This document shows, piece after piece, positions 32,869 through 39,664 of a stretch of 43,017 nt of DNA (position 1 is the stretch's first letter; each line of letters starts with the position of its first letter). The DNA comes from a virus, in IMG/VR virus record IMGVR_UViG_3300031673_000138, positions 1-43,017 of that record. One strand, written 5' to 3'. The position numbers and the translations under genes were made by a program. A model generated the notes under the pieces. It was not told the DNA's origin. It worked only from the letters and a program-made list of their open reading frames with translations, and did no database searches.

Positions 32869-33549
32869 TCACTCAAACCTTTTCCATGCCCAGACCACCT
32901 GGCCAAGGATCAAGCCATCCTTCTGGGCGGTTATGAGCGGAGCGTGTTCTTCCTCCCAGCGTGGATTAATCGCCTTGAAATGGAATCTGTCCTCCACCAC
33001 CAGGAGCTGCTTGACTGTCACCTGGAAATCACCGGTATGACACGCCACTATCTTTTTGTTGAGTCTTTTGGAGTCCTTCCTGGTGACGTCGACCGCCACC
33101 ATATCCCCGTTGTCCAGAACAGGGGTCATGGAATCCCCCTGCACAAATATGCAGTATGGCTTGCCCACGTTCCGCAGGGTGCGACGGTGAATGAGACATG
33201 TCCCCTGGACATCGGATTCGGTGATCTCGAGACCGGTGCCGAGAGAAACGGGATCTGACAGCAAAGGAACCGGGACGAAATTCTCGACATCCTCTCCATA
33301 GAGAGGTCGCTGGGAGACCACGAGTTTGTGTTCTATCACAGGTGTGGACTTACGCTGACAACCGAAAAATTCCACGATATCGATATCTAACCCCTTTGCC
33401 AGAGCAAAGAGCGTGTCCAGGTTTGGCTTATACTTTCCCGCCAATATCTTCGAGAGATGCGATTCCGCAATGCCTGTTAATTTGGATGTCTTGTAAGCGG
33501 AGTATCCCTTTGACTCAATTACCCGTTTTATTTCTTTTCCTATATCCAC
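32869..33549 (-). CDS. CI-like repressor (XRE HTH plus S24 peptidase-like domain)
   Basis: A 226-residue lysogeny repressor. The HTH is at residues about 8-40 (VIESKGYSAYKTSKLTGIAE then SHLSKILAGKYKP). The S24 domain has Ser140 in FVQGDSMTPVLDNGDMVAVD and Lys180 in VTVKQLL, the catalytic dyad. The linker (residues 65-115) has no Ala-Gly or Cys-Gly pair, so RecA-driven self-cleavage may not occur or may use another site. GTG start without a ribosome-binding site. It would bind the palindrome at 33642 and silence cro. Confidence 0.9.
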   Translation of the reverse strand: MDIGKEIKRVIESKGYSAYKTSKLTGIAESHLSKILAGKYKPNLDTLFALAKGLDIDIVEFFGCQRKSTPVIEHKLVVSQRPLYGEDVENFVPVPLLSDPVSLGTGLEITESDVQGTCLIHRRTLRNVGKPYCIFVQGDSMTPVLDNGDMVAVDVTRKDSKRLNKKIVACHTGDFQVTVKQLLVVEDRFHFKAINPRWEEEHAPLITAQKDGLILGQVVWAWKRFE

Positions 33550-33554
33550 TATAA

Positions 33555-33583
33555 AAAGAAAACATCCCCAAATTAAATGTCAA
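33555..33583 (-). promoter_or_regulatory. Candidate repressor promoter giving a near-leaderless mRNA
   Basis: On the minus strand TTGACA (33583-33578) is followed after 17 bases by TTCTTT (33560-33555). Transcription would begin at or next to the GTG start at 33549, as with the leaderless cI message of lambda. This explains the missing ribosome-binding site. TGTCAAGT at 33578-33585 matches eight bases of the cro operator half-site, so the repressor may regulate itself here. Confidence 0.45.
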
Positions 33584-33641
33584 GTATAATTATCATGTAT
33601 GTAAGGTATGTCCAGTAAATTACTTTAGGGTGCAAAATTTT

Positions 33642-33660
33642 ACTTGACAAGTTGTCAAGT
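33642..33660. promoter_or_regulatory. Palindromic operator
   Basis: ACTTGACAAGTTGTCAAGT is a perfect inverted repeat: nine-base arms around a central G. It covers the -35 box of the cro promoter, the position expected for repressor binding. A half-site recurs at 33578-33585. Confidence 0.8.
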
Positions 33661-33671
33661 AGTATTATATT
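33644..33671 (+). promoter_or_regulatory. Early (cro) promoter
   Basis: TTGACA (33644-33649), 16 bases, TATATT (33666-33671), 31 nt before the Cro-like ATG. Its -35 is inside the palindromic operator, so the repressor would block polymerase. It should drive the long early operon. Confidence 0.8.
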
Positions 33672-33702
33672 GCCACCGACAAAAGAAAGGAGTGATATCC
33701 GA

Positions 33703-33915
33703 ATGACAAATAATCTGAAAAGAATCTTGGATGAACGAGGCATGACATATATGGATTTAACCTTGAAGACTGGGCTTGATCCCGCGCACATTAGCAAAAT
33801 CGTCAAGGACAACAAGGGGGTCCATGTCGAAACCGCACTGAAGATAGCAAAGGCCCTCGATATGAAGGTTGAAGAAATTTTCGTGCCAGAATCGGAGAAA
33901 GTACAGCAACAATGA
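33703..33915 (+). CDS. Cro-like regulator (XRE HTH)
   Basis: A 70-residue single-domain HTH protein: NNLKRILDERGMTYMDLTLK then TGLDPAHISKIVKDN, followed by LKIAKALDMKVEEIF. ATG 33703 follows AAAGGAGTGAT. It is divergent from the repressor with the operator between. It would compete with the repressor and favour lytic growth. Its stop overlaps the next ATG. Confidence 0.85.
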   Translation: MTNNLKRILDERGMTYMDLTLKTGLDPAHISKIVKDNKGVHVETALKIAKALDMKVEEIFVPESEKVQQQ

Positions 33916-34514
33916 GATCTAAGATACAAAAAATAAGACATTGGCGAGAGCAAATTTTCGCCGACAAACTCACCCGTCAAGGGAAAAGGTTTATTTATCA
34001 GCCAGCTTCTTTCAATGTTGAGGGCATCCAATATCGCCCAGATTTCTATGTCCCCTCCGATCGGATTTTTTATGAAGTAGTAGGAACAAGGCAGGCCTTT
34101 AATCAAAACAGGCAAAAGATTGACTTGGTGCGGAAAACGTATCCGTTTATCAGAATATTGGTCGTGAATCCAGATGGAACAAGCTATCGCGATGGTGCGA
34201 TCAAAAAGAAGATTCAACCAGCACATCCTGGCCTTATAGCGTTTAAGCGCAAATCCAGTAAGCACCCAGTTCTTCCGTCCGGTAAGGTGTTGGGGACTAT
34301 AGTGTTTATCAAAAAACTTATTATGGAAAACGACATTGAACTCCGGTTGGTTGCAAACGACATGAGACTGTCCGCGGGGACAGTTCACAAATTGTTGTAC
34401 AAAGAGCTTGATAGACAGCCCACACGAAGGACAGTTGAAAGATTGTTTGAGTATGAGAAAAAACTCAGGAAACGACACCCCGAGGACTGTCATCAAGAAG
34501 TGATACAGAAGTGA
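33912..34514 (+). CDS. PD-(D/E)xK-like nuclease family protein with C-terminal HTH
   Basis: A 200-residue protein overlapping cro by 4 nt. Residues about 25-100 have the small phage nuclease motifs FIYQPASFNVEG, YRPDFYVPSD, YEVVGTRQAFNQNRQK and RILVVNPDGTSY. The usual Lys of E-x-K is Val, as in the relative at 4399; I recall members of this phage family with EVVGTRQ, so this may be its normal form. Residues about 130-190 look like a helix-turn-helix (LRLVANDMRLSAGTVHKLLY). It may cut or bind DNA early in infection. Confidence 0.65.
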   Translation: MRSKIQKIRHWREQIFADKLTRQGKRFIYQPASFNVEGIQYRPDFYVPSDRIFYEVVGTRQAFNQNRQKIDLVRKTYPFIRILVVNPDGTSYRDGAIKKKIQPAHPGLIAFKRKSSKHPVLPSGKVLGTIVFIKKLIMENDIELRLVANDMRLSAGTVHKLLYKELDRQPTRRTVERLFEYEKKLRKRHPEDCHQEVIQK

Positions 34515-34518
34515 CACT

Positions 34519-34857
34519 ATGGATGATCGCCTAAAGCAATACGTCACATCTAACCGCCTCTGTCCCCGGAGTGGTCCTATGGCATTAGGATACTGCCCCA
34601 AGCAGAAAAAGGGTTGCTTCAGTCCAAACGGGCTCAGATCATGTCCCGTTTCCGGATTTCCACTGATTTGCATAAAAGACCTCTCTGATAGCCTTATAAA
34701 TCGACTGGAGCTTGCTGGAGCGACGAAAAGTGGCCAGGCACAGGATCGGGTTAAGAAAAAGATCGTCGATCCACAGGCTTCTGATAGCTTGCACAAGTCG
34801 GTGACCAAGTCGGATCTTTCAGATTTTCGGGTGATCCCCCAGGACAATATACGGTGA
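34519..34857 (+). CDS. Cys-rich hypothetical protein
   Basis: A 112-residue protein. The first 60 residues hold five cysteines (LCPRSGPMALGYCPKQKKGC then RSCPVSGFPLIC), suggesting a zinc or disulfide-stabilised knot; the remainder is polar and perhaps disordered. Starts 4 nt after the previous stop. No family was recognised. Confidence 0.6.
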   Translation: MDDRLKQYVTSNRLCPRSGPMALGYCPKQKKGCFSPNGLRSCPVSGFPLICIKDLSDSLINRLELAGATKSGQAQDRVKKKIVDPQASDSLHKSVTKSDLSDFRVIPQDNIR

Positions 34858-35051
34858 TGTCAAAAATTGTCAAGAAAAATGTAGCCGGCTCGATGCGGTT
34901 ACACCGGCAAGTTGATGCCATGACACCGTCGCAAAGGGATGCGCTGGTAGAATTTGTGGAGACGGCAATTGGTTCGAGAGGAGGTGATTGTGCTGAGAAG
35001 GCTGATGAGATGCGCCAAGCATGTTTGGTGCAGGATGGGTCGGCGGTGTGA
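34857..35051 (+). CDS. Small helical hypothetical protein
   Basis: A 64-residue helical protein (LHRQVDAMTPSQRDALVEFV). The ATG shares one base with the previous stop (TGATG), implying coupling. The C-terminus overlaps a second small ORF in another frame. No family was recognised. Confidence 0.5.
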   Translation: MSKIVKKNVAGSMRLHRQVDAMTPSQRDALVEFVETAIGSRGGDCAEKADEMRQACLVQDGSAV

Positions 35052-35145
35052 TGGTGCGGAGATAAATGAGGACGTTCTTGCCGCATCGGTATTTGTTTTC
35101 CTGATGGTGGAGTTTGGGTTACAGTGGATCATCCTAATAGAATAG
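34990..35145 (+). CDS. Possible 51-residue membrane protein
   Basis: GTG 34990 follows AGAGGAGGT at good spacing and opens 51 codons: a basic start (LRRLMRCAKHVWCRMGRRCD) and a C-terminal membrane helix (VLAASVFVFLMVEFGLQWII). The Shine-Dalgarno is the best evidence. It overlaps the previous gene by 62 nt. Confidence 0.45.
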   Translation: MLRRLMRCAKHVWCRMGRRCDGAEINEDVLAASVFVFLMVEFGLQWIILIE

Positions 35146-35153
35146 GGGGAGCG

Positions 35154-35342
35154 ATGTCAGAGGTAATGGAAAGGTTAACCAAAAATGATAGAGAAGGCAA
35201 AAGGGCGATGCACCAGCGGCTTGAAAAGATGAAGAGGGTACCGGGACGGCCAGTCACCTTTTTATTGGATGAGGAGGAGATGGAGCGGATGAGGCGACGA
35301 CACACATCGGGGCCTGTAGAAAAAGCTGAAGAGGGGAGATAG
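35154..35342 (+). CDS. Small basic helical protein
   Basis: A 62-residue highly charged protein (VMERLTKNDREGKRAMHQRL, FLLDEEEMERMRRRHTSG). ATG 35154 follows AGGGGGA; an earlier in-frame start lacks this. Probably a DNA- or protein-binding helix-rich early protein. No family was recognised. Confidence 0.6.
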   Translation: MSEVMERLTKNDREGKRAMHQRLEKMKRVPGRPVTFLLDEEEMERMRRRHTSGPVEKAEEGR

Positions 35343-35344
35343 GG

Positions 35345-35587
35345 GTGCATAGCGCAAGAATTGAAAACTCCGATCGACTGCGAAGGGTTCTTAATGTTCT
35401 GTGCAGAGGACCGCATACTACGCTTGAAATCATGCGGGAGGCGCAGGTATGTGCTGTAAACTCGATTGTTGCAGAATTAAGGGCCAATGGGATACCGGTT
35501 CGGTGTGAGTGTAAGGGAAGGGGAAGGTTTTTGTATTCTCTGTCAGAGGGTCAATTGAACCTAAATCTGAGAGGAGGTGAAGCATGA
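35345..35587 (+). CDS. Winged-helix protein, paralogue of 42662
   Basis: An 80-residue winged-helix DNA-binding protein: RLRRVLNVLCRGPHTTLEIM, then IVAELRANGIPVRCE and FLYSLSEG (wing). The gene at 42662-42892 shares V-L-x-x-L-x-x-GPHTT, the ELR-x-N-x-IPV core and YSL-x-EG, so the two are duplicates. GTG start after GAGGGGAG; its stop overlaps the next gene. Possibly a regulator of early transcription or replication. Confidence 0.75.
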   Translation: MHSARIENSDRLRRVLNVLCRGPHTTLEIMREAQVCAVNSIVAELRANGIPVRCECKGRGRFLYSLSEGQLNLNLRGGEA

Positions 35588-36288
35588 GCATAGAGGCGAA
35601 ACGAGGCTGTGGCTTCCGGAAGGTTGGAGGTCTGTATCTGGTCGGTGATGGGCTGGGTGTAACCTGCGATCGGCTACCCTATTCGGTCGGGGTGTGCCGG
35701 GTCTGTGGCGAGGGAATCAGGCCTGCCAGGGGTGTGCGGTGGTTGGATGGCAAGGAGTTTTTCGGTGGAAACTGCAAAGCTTTGATTCGAGACGTTGATT
35801 CTGGTCAACTGGAAGGATACCTTGGTTCTCCCTGCCACGAACTGCATTGTCCCATCTGCTATAGCGATGAGCTGAGCCTCGTCGGTCTGATGTGGGTTGG
35901 GGAGAAATTCTATCCCACCCCAGAGGTTTTTGAGCAAGAATCGGCCAGACTGGGGGTATCCAAGCGGATCTCGGCGGTGCCGAAGGAAATCGAGATCGGC
36001 AAGACGTGGATTCTGCTGGTGCATCCACGGGCCATGCGAAAGAAGGTTCACGCAAAGCAGGTGGACGGGATGGGGAGGGTGGAGACTACCGCCTACAGTC
36101 CGGGCATCTTCCACGCCTTCAAGGTGAGCCGGATCGAACGGATAGTGACTGACCTGACCGGGCAGGAGGAGATTGAAAAACTGAAGAAGCGCGGAATCAC
36201 ACCGGTCATAGTGCCAGCTGAGGATCCAGATCACAATCCGCAGGGAAAGAAAAAAACAGCCGAGGAACCAGAACTGGCTGTGGCATAA
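35584..36288 (+). CDS. Conserved phage hypothetical protein with Cys motifs
   Basis: A 234-residue protein starting RGCGFRKVGGLYLVGDGLGV after MSIEAK, with zinc-like pairs CRVCG and CPICY near residues 38-42 and 90-94, and the strongly patterned segment MWVGEKFYPTPEVFEQE, VSKRISAVP, TWILLVHPRA. I recall this layout from many phage genomes as an uncharacterised protein. AGGAGGTGAAG precedes the ATG. It may bind nucleic acid through the zinc pairs; no reaction is suggested. Confidence 0.75.
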   Translation: MSIEAKRGCGFRKVGGLYLVGDGLGVTCDRLPYSVGVCRVCGEGIRPARGVRWLDGKEFFGGNCKALIRDVDSGQLEGYLGSPCHELHCPICYSDELSLVGLMWVGEKFYPTPEVFEQESARLGVSKRISAVPKEIEIGKTWILLVHPRAMRKKVHAKQVDGMGRVETTAYSPGIFHAFKVSRIERIVTDLTGQEEIEKLKKRGITPVIVPAEDPDHNPQGKKKTAEEPELAVA

Positions 36289-36291
36289 AAG

Positions 36292-36330
36292 AAGCTCCCC
36301 TCGGCCCTATCGTCGGGCCGAAGGGAGCTT
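36292..36330. repeat. Strong inverted repeat between genes
   Basis: AAGCTCCCCTCGGCCC (36292-36307) pairs with GGGCCGAAGGGAGCTT (36315-36330) around a 7-nt loop, a very stable hairpin. On the plus strand no T-run follows; on the minus strand CTTTTAT follows. It may cut read-through from the minus side, protect an mRNA 3' end, or act as an attenuator. Confidence 0.7.
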
Positions 36331-36372
36331 GGAATCAGATGGTTATATCCTTGTTACGGAGGCGACAAAACA

Positions 36373-36552
36373 ATGGTTGACATAAAAAGCGAAGCCGTTG
36401 AAACGGAACAAATTGAGGACGATTTTCTGGATGAGGTTTTGCAGGATGGCGAGGTGGGTGCGGAGATAATTCTGCAGCTCCCGGAAGAACCGGAAGGTGC
36501 AAGGCTCGTCCCTGCCGGTGAACCGATATTCCACCTTGAGATCAAGGAGTAA
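36373..36552 (+). CDS. Small acidic protein
   Basis: A 59-residue acidic protein (MVDIKSEAVETEQIEDDFLD, EEPEGARLVPAGEPIFHLEI). ATG 36373 follows GGAGG at a spacing of 10. Composition resembles acidic early proteins that bind host enzymes or mimic DNA, but it is too short to call. It lies between the hairpin at 36292 and the palindrome at 36570. Confidence 0.6.
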   Translation: MVDIKSEAVETEQIEDDFLDEVLQDGEVGAEIILQLPEEPEGARLVPAGEPIFHLEIKE

Positions 36553-36569
36553 TAAAATACTCAAAGGCA

Positions 36570-36585
36570 CGAACCGTACGGTTCG
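36570..36585. promoter_or_regulatory. Perfect 16-bp palindrome before the next gene
   Basis: CGAACCGTACGGTTCG has no spacer and no mismatch. It lies 18 nt before the ATG at 36603 and just upstream of the ribosome-binding site (AGGAG). It may be a dimeric-protein binding site or a short RNA hairpin that controls translation. Confidence 0.5.
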
Positions 36586-36602
36586 GCTATAGGAGATGAA
36601 AG

Positions 36603-37922
36603 ATGACGGGACAAGAAGATAAGACAGATAGTCTCACCCCCCAAACCAAAGAGAGCTCCCCCACCGATCCTCTGGCAAAGCTGGCCGAGATGGGCGGTGC
36701 GCAACACATCCTGAGCGTGGAGTCTGCCCGGGAGATACTGAAGGATACGAAGAGATTCATCGCTGAGGGATTGATTGCGGGTCAGGATTACGATCTGGTT
36801 CAGAAAAGAGGGGAGACAATAAAGCAACTCAAAAAGCCGGGTGCTGAAAAGCTGAGAATGAAATTTCGGCTCGGCGTCAGCTTTGAAGTACAGAACAGGA
36901 TATTGGACTGGGACAAAAAGGTTTTCTATTACGAGGTCGTTGCCATAGCGGTGCATGTTCCATCCGGAGTTGAGATGGGGCGCTTCATAGCTGTTTGTCA
37001 CAGCAGGGAGGACAAATATCGGTACAGATGGCTTTTTGAAAGTAACCTGCCACCCGGTACAGATAAAAACAGCTTGATGTCGGAAGAGCGGAAATCTAAG
37101 GCGGGTGGAAAATATTTGGTATACCGCATGGACAATCCGAATCCGGAGGATCAGATCAATACGTTCCTGCAGATGGCGGAGAAGCGCGCATTTGTGGGGG
37201 TGATCAGGATTGCCACCTGCACATCTGATCAGTTCGCTGATGAACCTGGCACGGGTAATGGTGATACGGCAGGGAAGGATGATGGAAAGGTGGGGCGCGG
37301 TCAGCGAAGAACTCCGGGAAAGTCCAAGCCTAAACCCCAGTCAAGTTCTCAAGTGACGGGATCTGTTCGGGAGGCGGTTTATAAACACTTCAAGGGAGAT
37401 GAGGATGCGGTACAAGATTTCCTGCGGAAATCTTTGAAGGCAACCGGGACTGTTCCGTTCGACAAGCTTCCACCCAAAGAGCTGGAGAAAATCTCCCTGG
37501 CACTCAAGGCGGAGAAGAATGGCGGTGTTTCGGCGGGAGGAACTAATCTTCTTGATGCCGGCCTTAAGAATGTGATTCTGCTCAGCCTTAAATCACCAGC
37601 TCTCAGCGAGGCGGAAAAATCGGAAATCAGGGCGAAGCTGGATGAATATCATCCACACCTGGTCACCGACAAAGACACCATGACTCGGGCCGAAGCTGAG
37701 AGAACGGTTCGGTTTATCGGTTACAAAGAGGAGATTGCATCTACGCGAGAGAAACTAAAAGAATGCTTCGGGGATGATGAGGATGTGGGATTGATGTTCG
37801 CCGGAGAGGTACTGCAATTAAGAGACGTTCAACTGGACAAGCTGACCTCGGGGCAGCTCCTGAAACTGCGCGAGGCGACGGAGAATAAGTTGAAGGAAAT
37901 ATCCGGAGGGCTGGATTTTTAA
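36603..37922 (+). CDS. Putative DNA recombination/annealing-type protein
   Basis: A 439-residue protein. The first 210 residues have the pattern of phage proteins often found with recombination genes: QDYDLVQKRGETIKQLKKPG, AEKLRMKFRL, VFYYEVVAIAVHVPSGVEMG, CHSREDKYRYRW, then NTFLQMAEKRAFVGVIRIAT and SDQFADE. The last part resembles KRA-type motifs of single-strand annealing proteins. The C-terminal half is helical and charged, with repeat-like blocks (DEDAVQDFLRKSLKATGTVP). Role in DNA repair or replication is inferred; no catalytic residues are seen. Confidence 0.55.
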   Translation: MTGQEDKTDSLTPQTKESSPTDPLAKLAEMGGAQHILSVESAREILKDTKRFIAEGLIAGQDYDLVQKRGETIKQLKKPGAEKLRMKFRLGVSFEVQNRILDWDKKVFYYEVVAIAVHVPSGVEMGRFIAVCHSREDKYRYRWLFESNLPPGTDKNSLMSEERKSKAGGKYLVYRMDNPNPEDQINTFLQMAEKRAFVGVIRIATCTSDQFADEPGTGNGDTAGKDDGKVGRGQRRTPGKSKPKPQSSSQVTGSVREAVYKHFKGDEDAVQDFLRKSLKATGTVPFDKLPPKELEKISLALKAEKNGGVSAGGTNLLDAGLKNVILLSLKSPALSEAEKSEIRAKLDEYHPHLVTDKDTMTRAEAERTVRFIGYKEEIASTREKLKECFGDDEDVGLMFAGEVLQLRDVQLDKLTSGQLLKLREATENKLKEISGGLDF

Positions 37923-37933
37923 GGAGATGGCGA

Positions 37934-38125
37934 TTGTTGAAGAAAATGGAAAGACATGGTGGCAAACGAGAGGGGCGACAGGATCATGTCAGCAAGCCAT
38001 TGCCGGCGTGGGTGGTGGAGCGGGTTGAGAGATGTCTTGAGACCTGGAGGCGGGAGCCACCATCCGCCTCCTTGTGGTGCGACGGATCCCTGGCGATGGC
38101 AATCCAAAACTACCGCCGGGGATAA
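37934..38125 (+). CDS. Small Arg/Trp-rich protein
   Basis: A 63-residue basic protein (WVVERVERCLETWRREPPSA, LAMAIQNYRRG). The TTG at 37934 follows AAGGAG at 7 nt; ATG 37943 in the same frame is the alternative. It starts 11 nt after the previous stop. Function unknown. Confidence 0.5.
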   Translation: MLKKMERHGGKREGRQDHVSKPLPAWVVERVERCLETWRREPPSASLWCDGSLAMAIQNYRRG

Positions 38126-38147
38126 AAATCGAAGGGAGAGTAGCGGC

Positions 38148-38528
38148 ATGGAATCAGAAGAAATCAATGTTGGCGCAATTCTTGTGGAGAGGGATAAAGC
38201 TTTAAAGCTCATCGAGTCTTTCCGAGACGCAGTGAGTGCTGAGGTGTTTTACACAAAAGGATTGTCTGATGAAATTGACGAATTACACCGGCAACTAAGG
38301 GAAGGTCTATCACACACCACAATTTGCATGCACAAAACCGAGGAAGACAGAAAGAAGTTAGAAGCAAACATTGTTGCACTTCTGCTTGAATTCTGGCCAG
38401 GATGCACCGACTTGGTTCACCTCCAAAAATACTCGAGTAAGATAGTTGATGTTCTGCTTCACCATGACCAGCTCCAGGCCCCCGGCGGAAAAGACAAGGA
38501 TGTCCCCGCCAGGGGCCGTCCCGTCTAA
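38148..38528 (+). CDS. Coiled-coil hypothetical protein
   Basis: A 126-residue helical protein (NVGAILVERDKALKLIESFR, EIDELHRQLREGLSHT, EDRKKLEANIVALLLEF). ATG 38148 follows GAAGGGAGAG; the longer reading from 37956 overlaps the preceding gene and is unlikely. Probably an early accessory protein. No family was recognised. Confidence 0.6.
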   Translation: MESEEINVGAILVERDKALKLIESFRDAVSAEVFYTKGLSDEIDELHRQLREGLSHTTICMHKTEEDRKKLEANIVALLLEFWPGCTDLVHLQKYSSKIVDVLLHHDQLQAPGGKDKDVPARGRPV

Positions 38529-38542
38529 ATAAGGGTGGTGAC

Positions 38543-38896
38543 ATGGAGACAAAAGAAAAAACGGTTTGCCCCAAATGTGGTAGGCCCGTGAAAGATGGAA
38601 CGCTGATGTCAATCAGTTCAGAGGGTAGATCAACTGGCCAGTTTTGCGATAAGTGTTTGCGGGATGTGGCCAAGTCTGTAGGCAAAAAAACGAGGAGGGG
38701 ACCGATGGATTTTGATGGAGTAATAAATAAGATAACGGTGACATCAAAGAAAGATGGCGATTTCGAGCAAGACTACTTACAACTGTTGGTTCTGGTCCAA
38801 ATGCACCGGGGCGACGATTTAAGCCATTTCGCAGGGTTTTTCAGACAGGCTGCTCGCTTCACCGTAGAAAAGCATCAAGGAGACATGAATTTATAG
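38543..38896 (+). CDS. Zinc-knuckle hypothetical protein
   Basis: A 117-residue protein with CPKCG near residue 9 and CDKC near residue 36, a likely zinc ribbon, followed by a helical part (DYLQLLVLVQMHRGDDLSHF). It lies in the early run and would be DNA- or protein-binding. Function unknown. Confidence 0.6.
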   Translation: METKEKTVCPKCGRPVKDGTLMSISSEGRSTGQFCDKCLRDVAKSVGKKTRRGPMDFDGVINKITVTSKKDGDFEQDYLQLLVLVQMHRGDDLSHFAGFFRQAARFTVEKHQGDMNL

Positions 38897-38904
38897 GGGG
38901 GATT

Positions 38905-39177
38905 GTGCGACTCAACAAACAGACCGGCAACATGTATCCCTGGGTAACTCACACCGGGAACCCTGTTCGTGGTAAGTGTCTGCACGGGTGTATCTATTGC
39001 TACATGAAAAGATTCCCGGTAGGTCCGCTGCGGCTCGAGGAGAAAGACTTGCTCATTCCTACCGGTCGTGGGAAAACCATTTTCGTGGGGAGCTCCACCG
39101 ATGCCTGGACAAGCTCTGTGAACGGGTATGGAACAAAGCTTTCAACTGGATCGTCGCAGATAGGGTTGAGCCGTTGA
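38905..39177 (+). pseudogene. Truncated radical-SAM (DUF5131-like) protein
   Basis: A 90-residue ORF matching the start of the phage radical-SAM family (DUF5131, about 250 residues): KQTGNMYPWVTHTGNPVRGK, then CLHGCIYCYMKRF, with the Cys-x3-Cys-x2-Cys iron-sulfur motif, and KTIFVGSSTDAW. Past residue about 70 the family sequence is lost and a stop soon follows. The AdoMet-binding barrel would be incomplete. The DNA continues open in another frame as the next gene. Confidence 0.72.
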
Positions 39178-39551
39178 CCACTCAGGAGAGAATAGGCATC
39201 CGGCAGGCAGTGGTCCGGGATACTGTGGCGCTTATCGACACCAGGATCATGCAGAAGGATCCTGGTATGCTCTTGTATAGGGACTCGATTCCGCCTAAGA
39301 CCACGCCACCAGCAGATACACAGACCGAACCGGAGCCGGAGAAGGATGAAATGTCTCCGGAGGAAAAGGCTGAATTCGTGAAGGACCTGAAGAGAGATCT
39401 ATTGACTCTCAAGGCTGGAGCGAAAAAAGAGGTTGTCAGCTACGTGGCCAAGATTCTCGAGTGTAGCGGTGCGGTTCCGGCCTTGTTGTCGCTATCGACG
39501 GCAGACCTGAAGAAAATCAGAGACAAGGTGGACAAAGATTCGAAACCATAA
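38976..39551 (+). CDS. Early protein whose start lies inside the radical-SAM remnant
   Basis: The open frame runs 191 codons. Its first about 45 residues are an out-of-frame reading of the radical-SAM fragment and probably not original. From about residue 44 it looks real: LCERVWNKAFNWIVADRVEP, IGIRQAVVRDTVALIDTRIM, then a Pro/Glu linker and a helical end (EVVSYVAKILECSGAVPALL). No good start with a ribosome-binding site exists near residue 44, so a deletion seems to have joined two genes. The radical-SAM start plus a frameshift could express it. Confidence 0.45.
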   Translation: MSARVYLLLHEKIPGRSAAARGERLAHSYRSWENHFRGELHRCLDKLCERVWNKAFNWIVADRVEPLTTQERIGIRQAVVRDTVALIDTRIMQKDPGMLLYRDSIPPKTTPPADTQTEPEPEKDEMSPEEKAEFVKDLKRDLLTLKAGAKKEVVSYVAKILECSGAVPALLSLSTADLKKIRDKVDKDSKP

Positions 39552-39556
39552 ACATA

Positions 39557-39644
39557 GGTAGCCGTGACGGGAGATTGCGGTAAAAACCTGATACGCGCCC
39601 GTCCGATGAGCAGCCGCAAGCAGAATTCGGGTTTCACGGCTACC
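39557..39644 (+). ncRNA. Structured RNA element with possible pseudoknot
   Basis: GGTAGCCGTGA (39557-39567) pairs perfectly with TCACGGCTACC (39634-39644), enclosing 66 nt. Inside, GACGGG (39566-39571) can pair with CCCGTC (39598-39603), and TTGCGG (39575-39580) with CCGCAA (39614-39619). The last two stems cross each other, which makes a pseudoknot. The outer stem ends 10 nt before the ribosome-binding site of the HD-domain gene. It matches no riboswitch class I know; it may be a cis-regulator, processed RNA or ribozyme. Confidence 0.5.
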
Positions 39645-39664
39645 TTTGAGAGAGGAAATTTCAA

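Noticed and set aside
33573-34847. 424-codon minus-strand ORF opposite cro and the nuclease-like gene
   Set aside because: It runs through the operator and promoters and opposes genes with ribosome-binding sites and family motifs; no domain is visible.
36292-36330. Strong hairpin as a plus-strand terminator
   Set aside because: No T-run follows on the plus strand, and plus-strand genes continue; recorded only as an inverted repeat.
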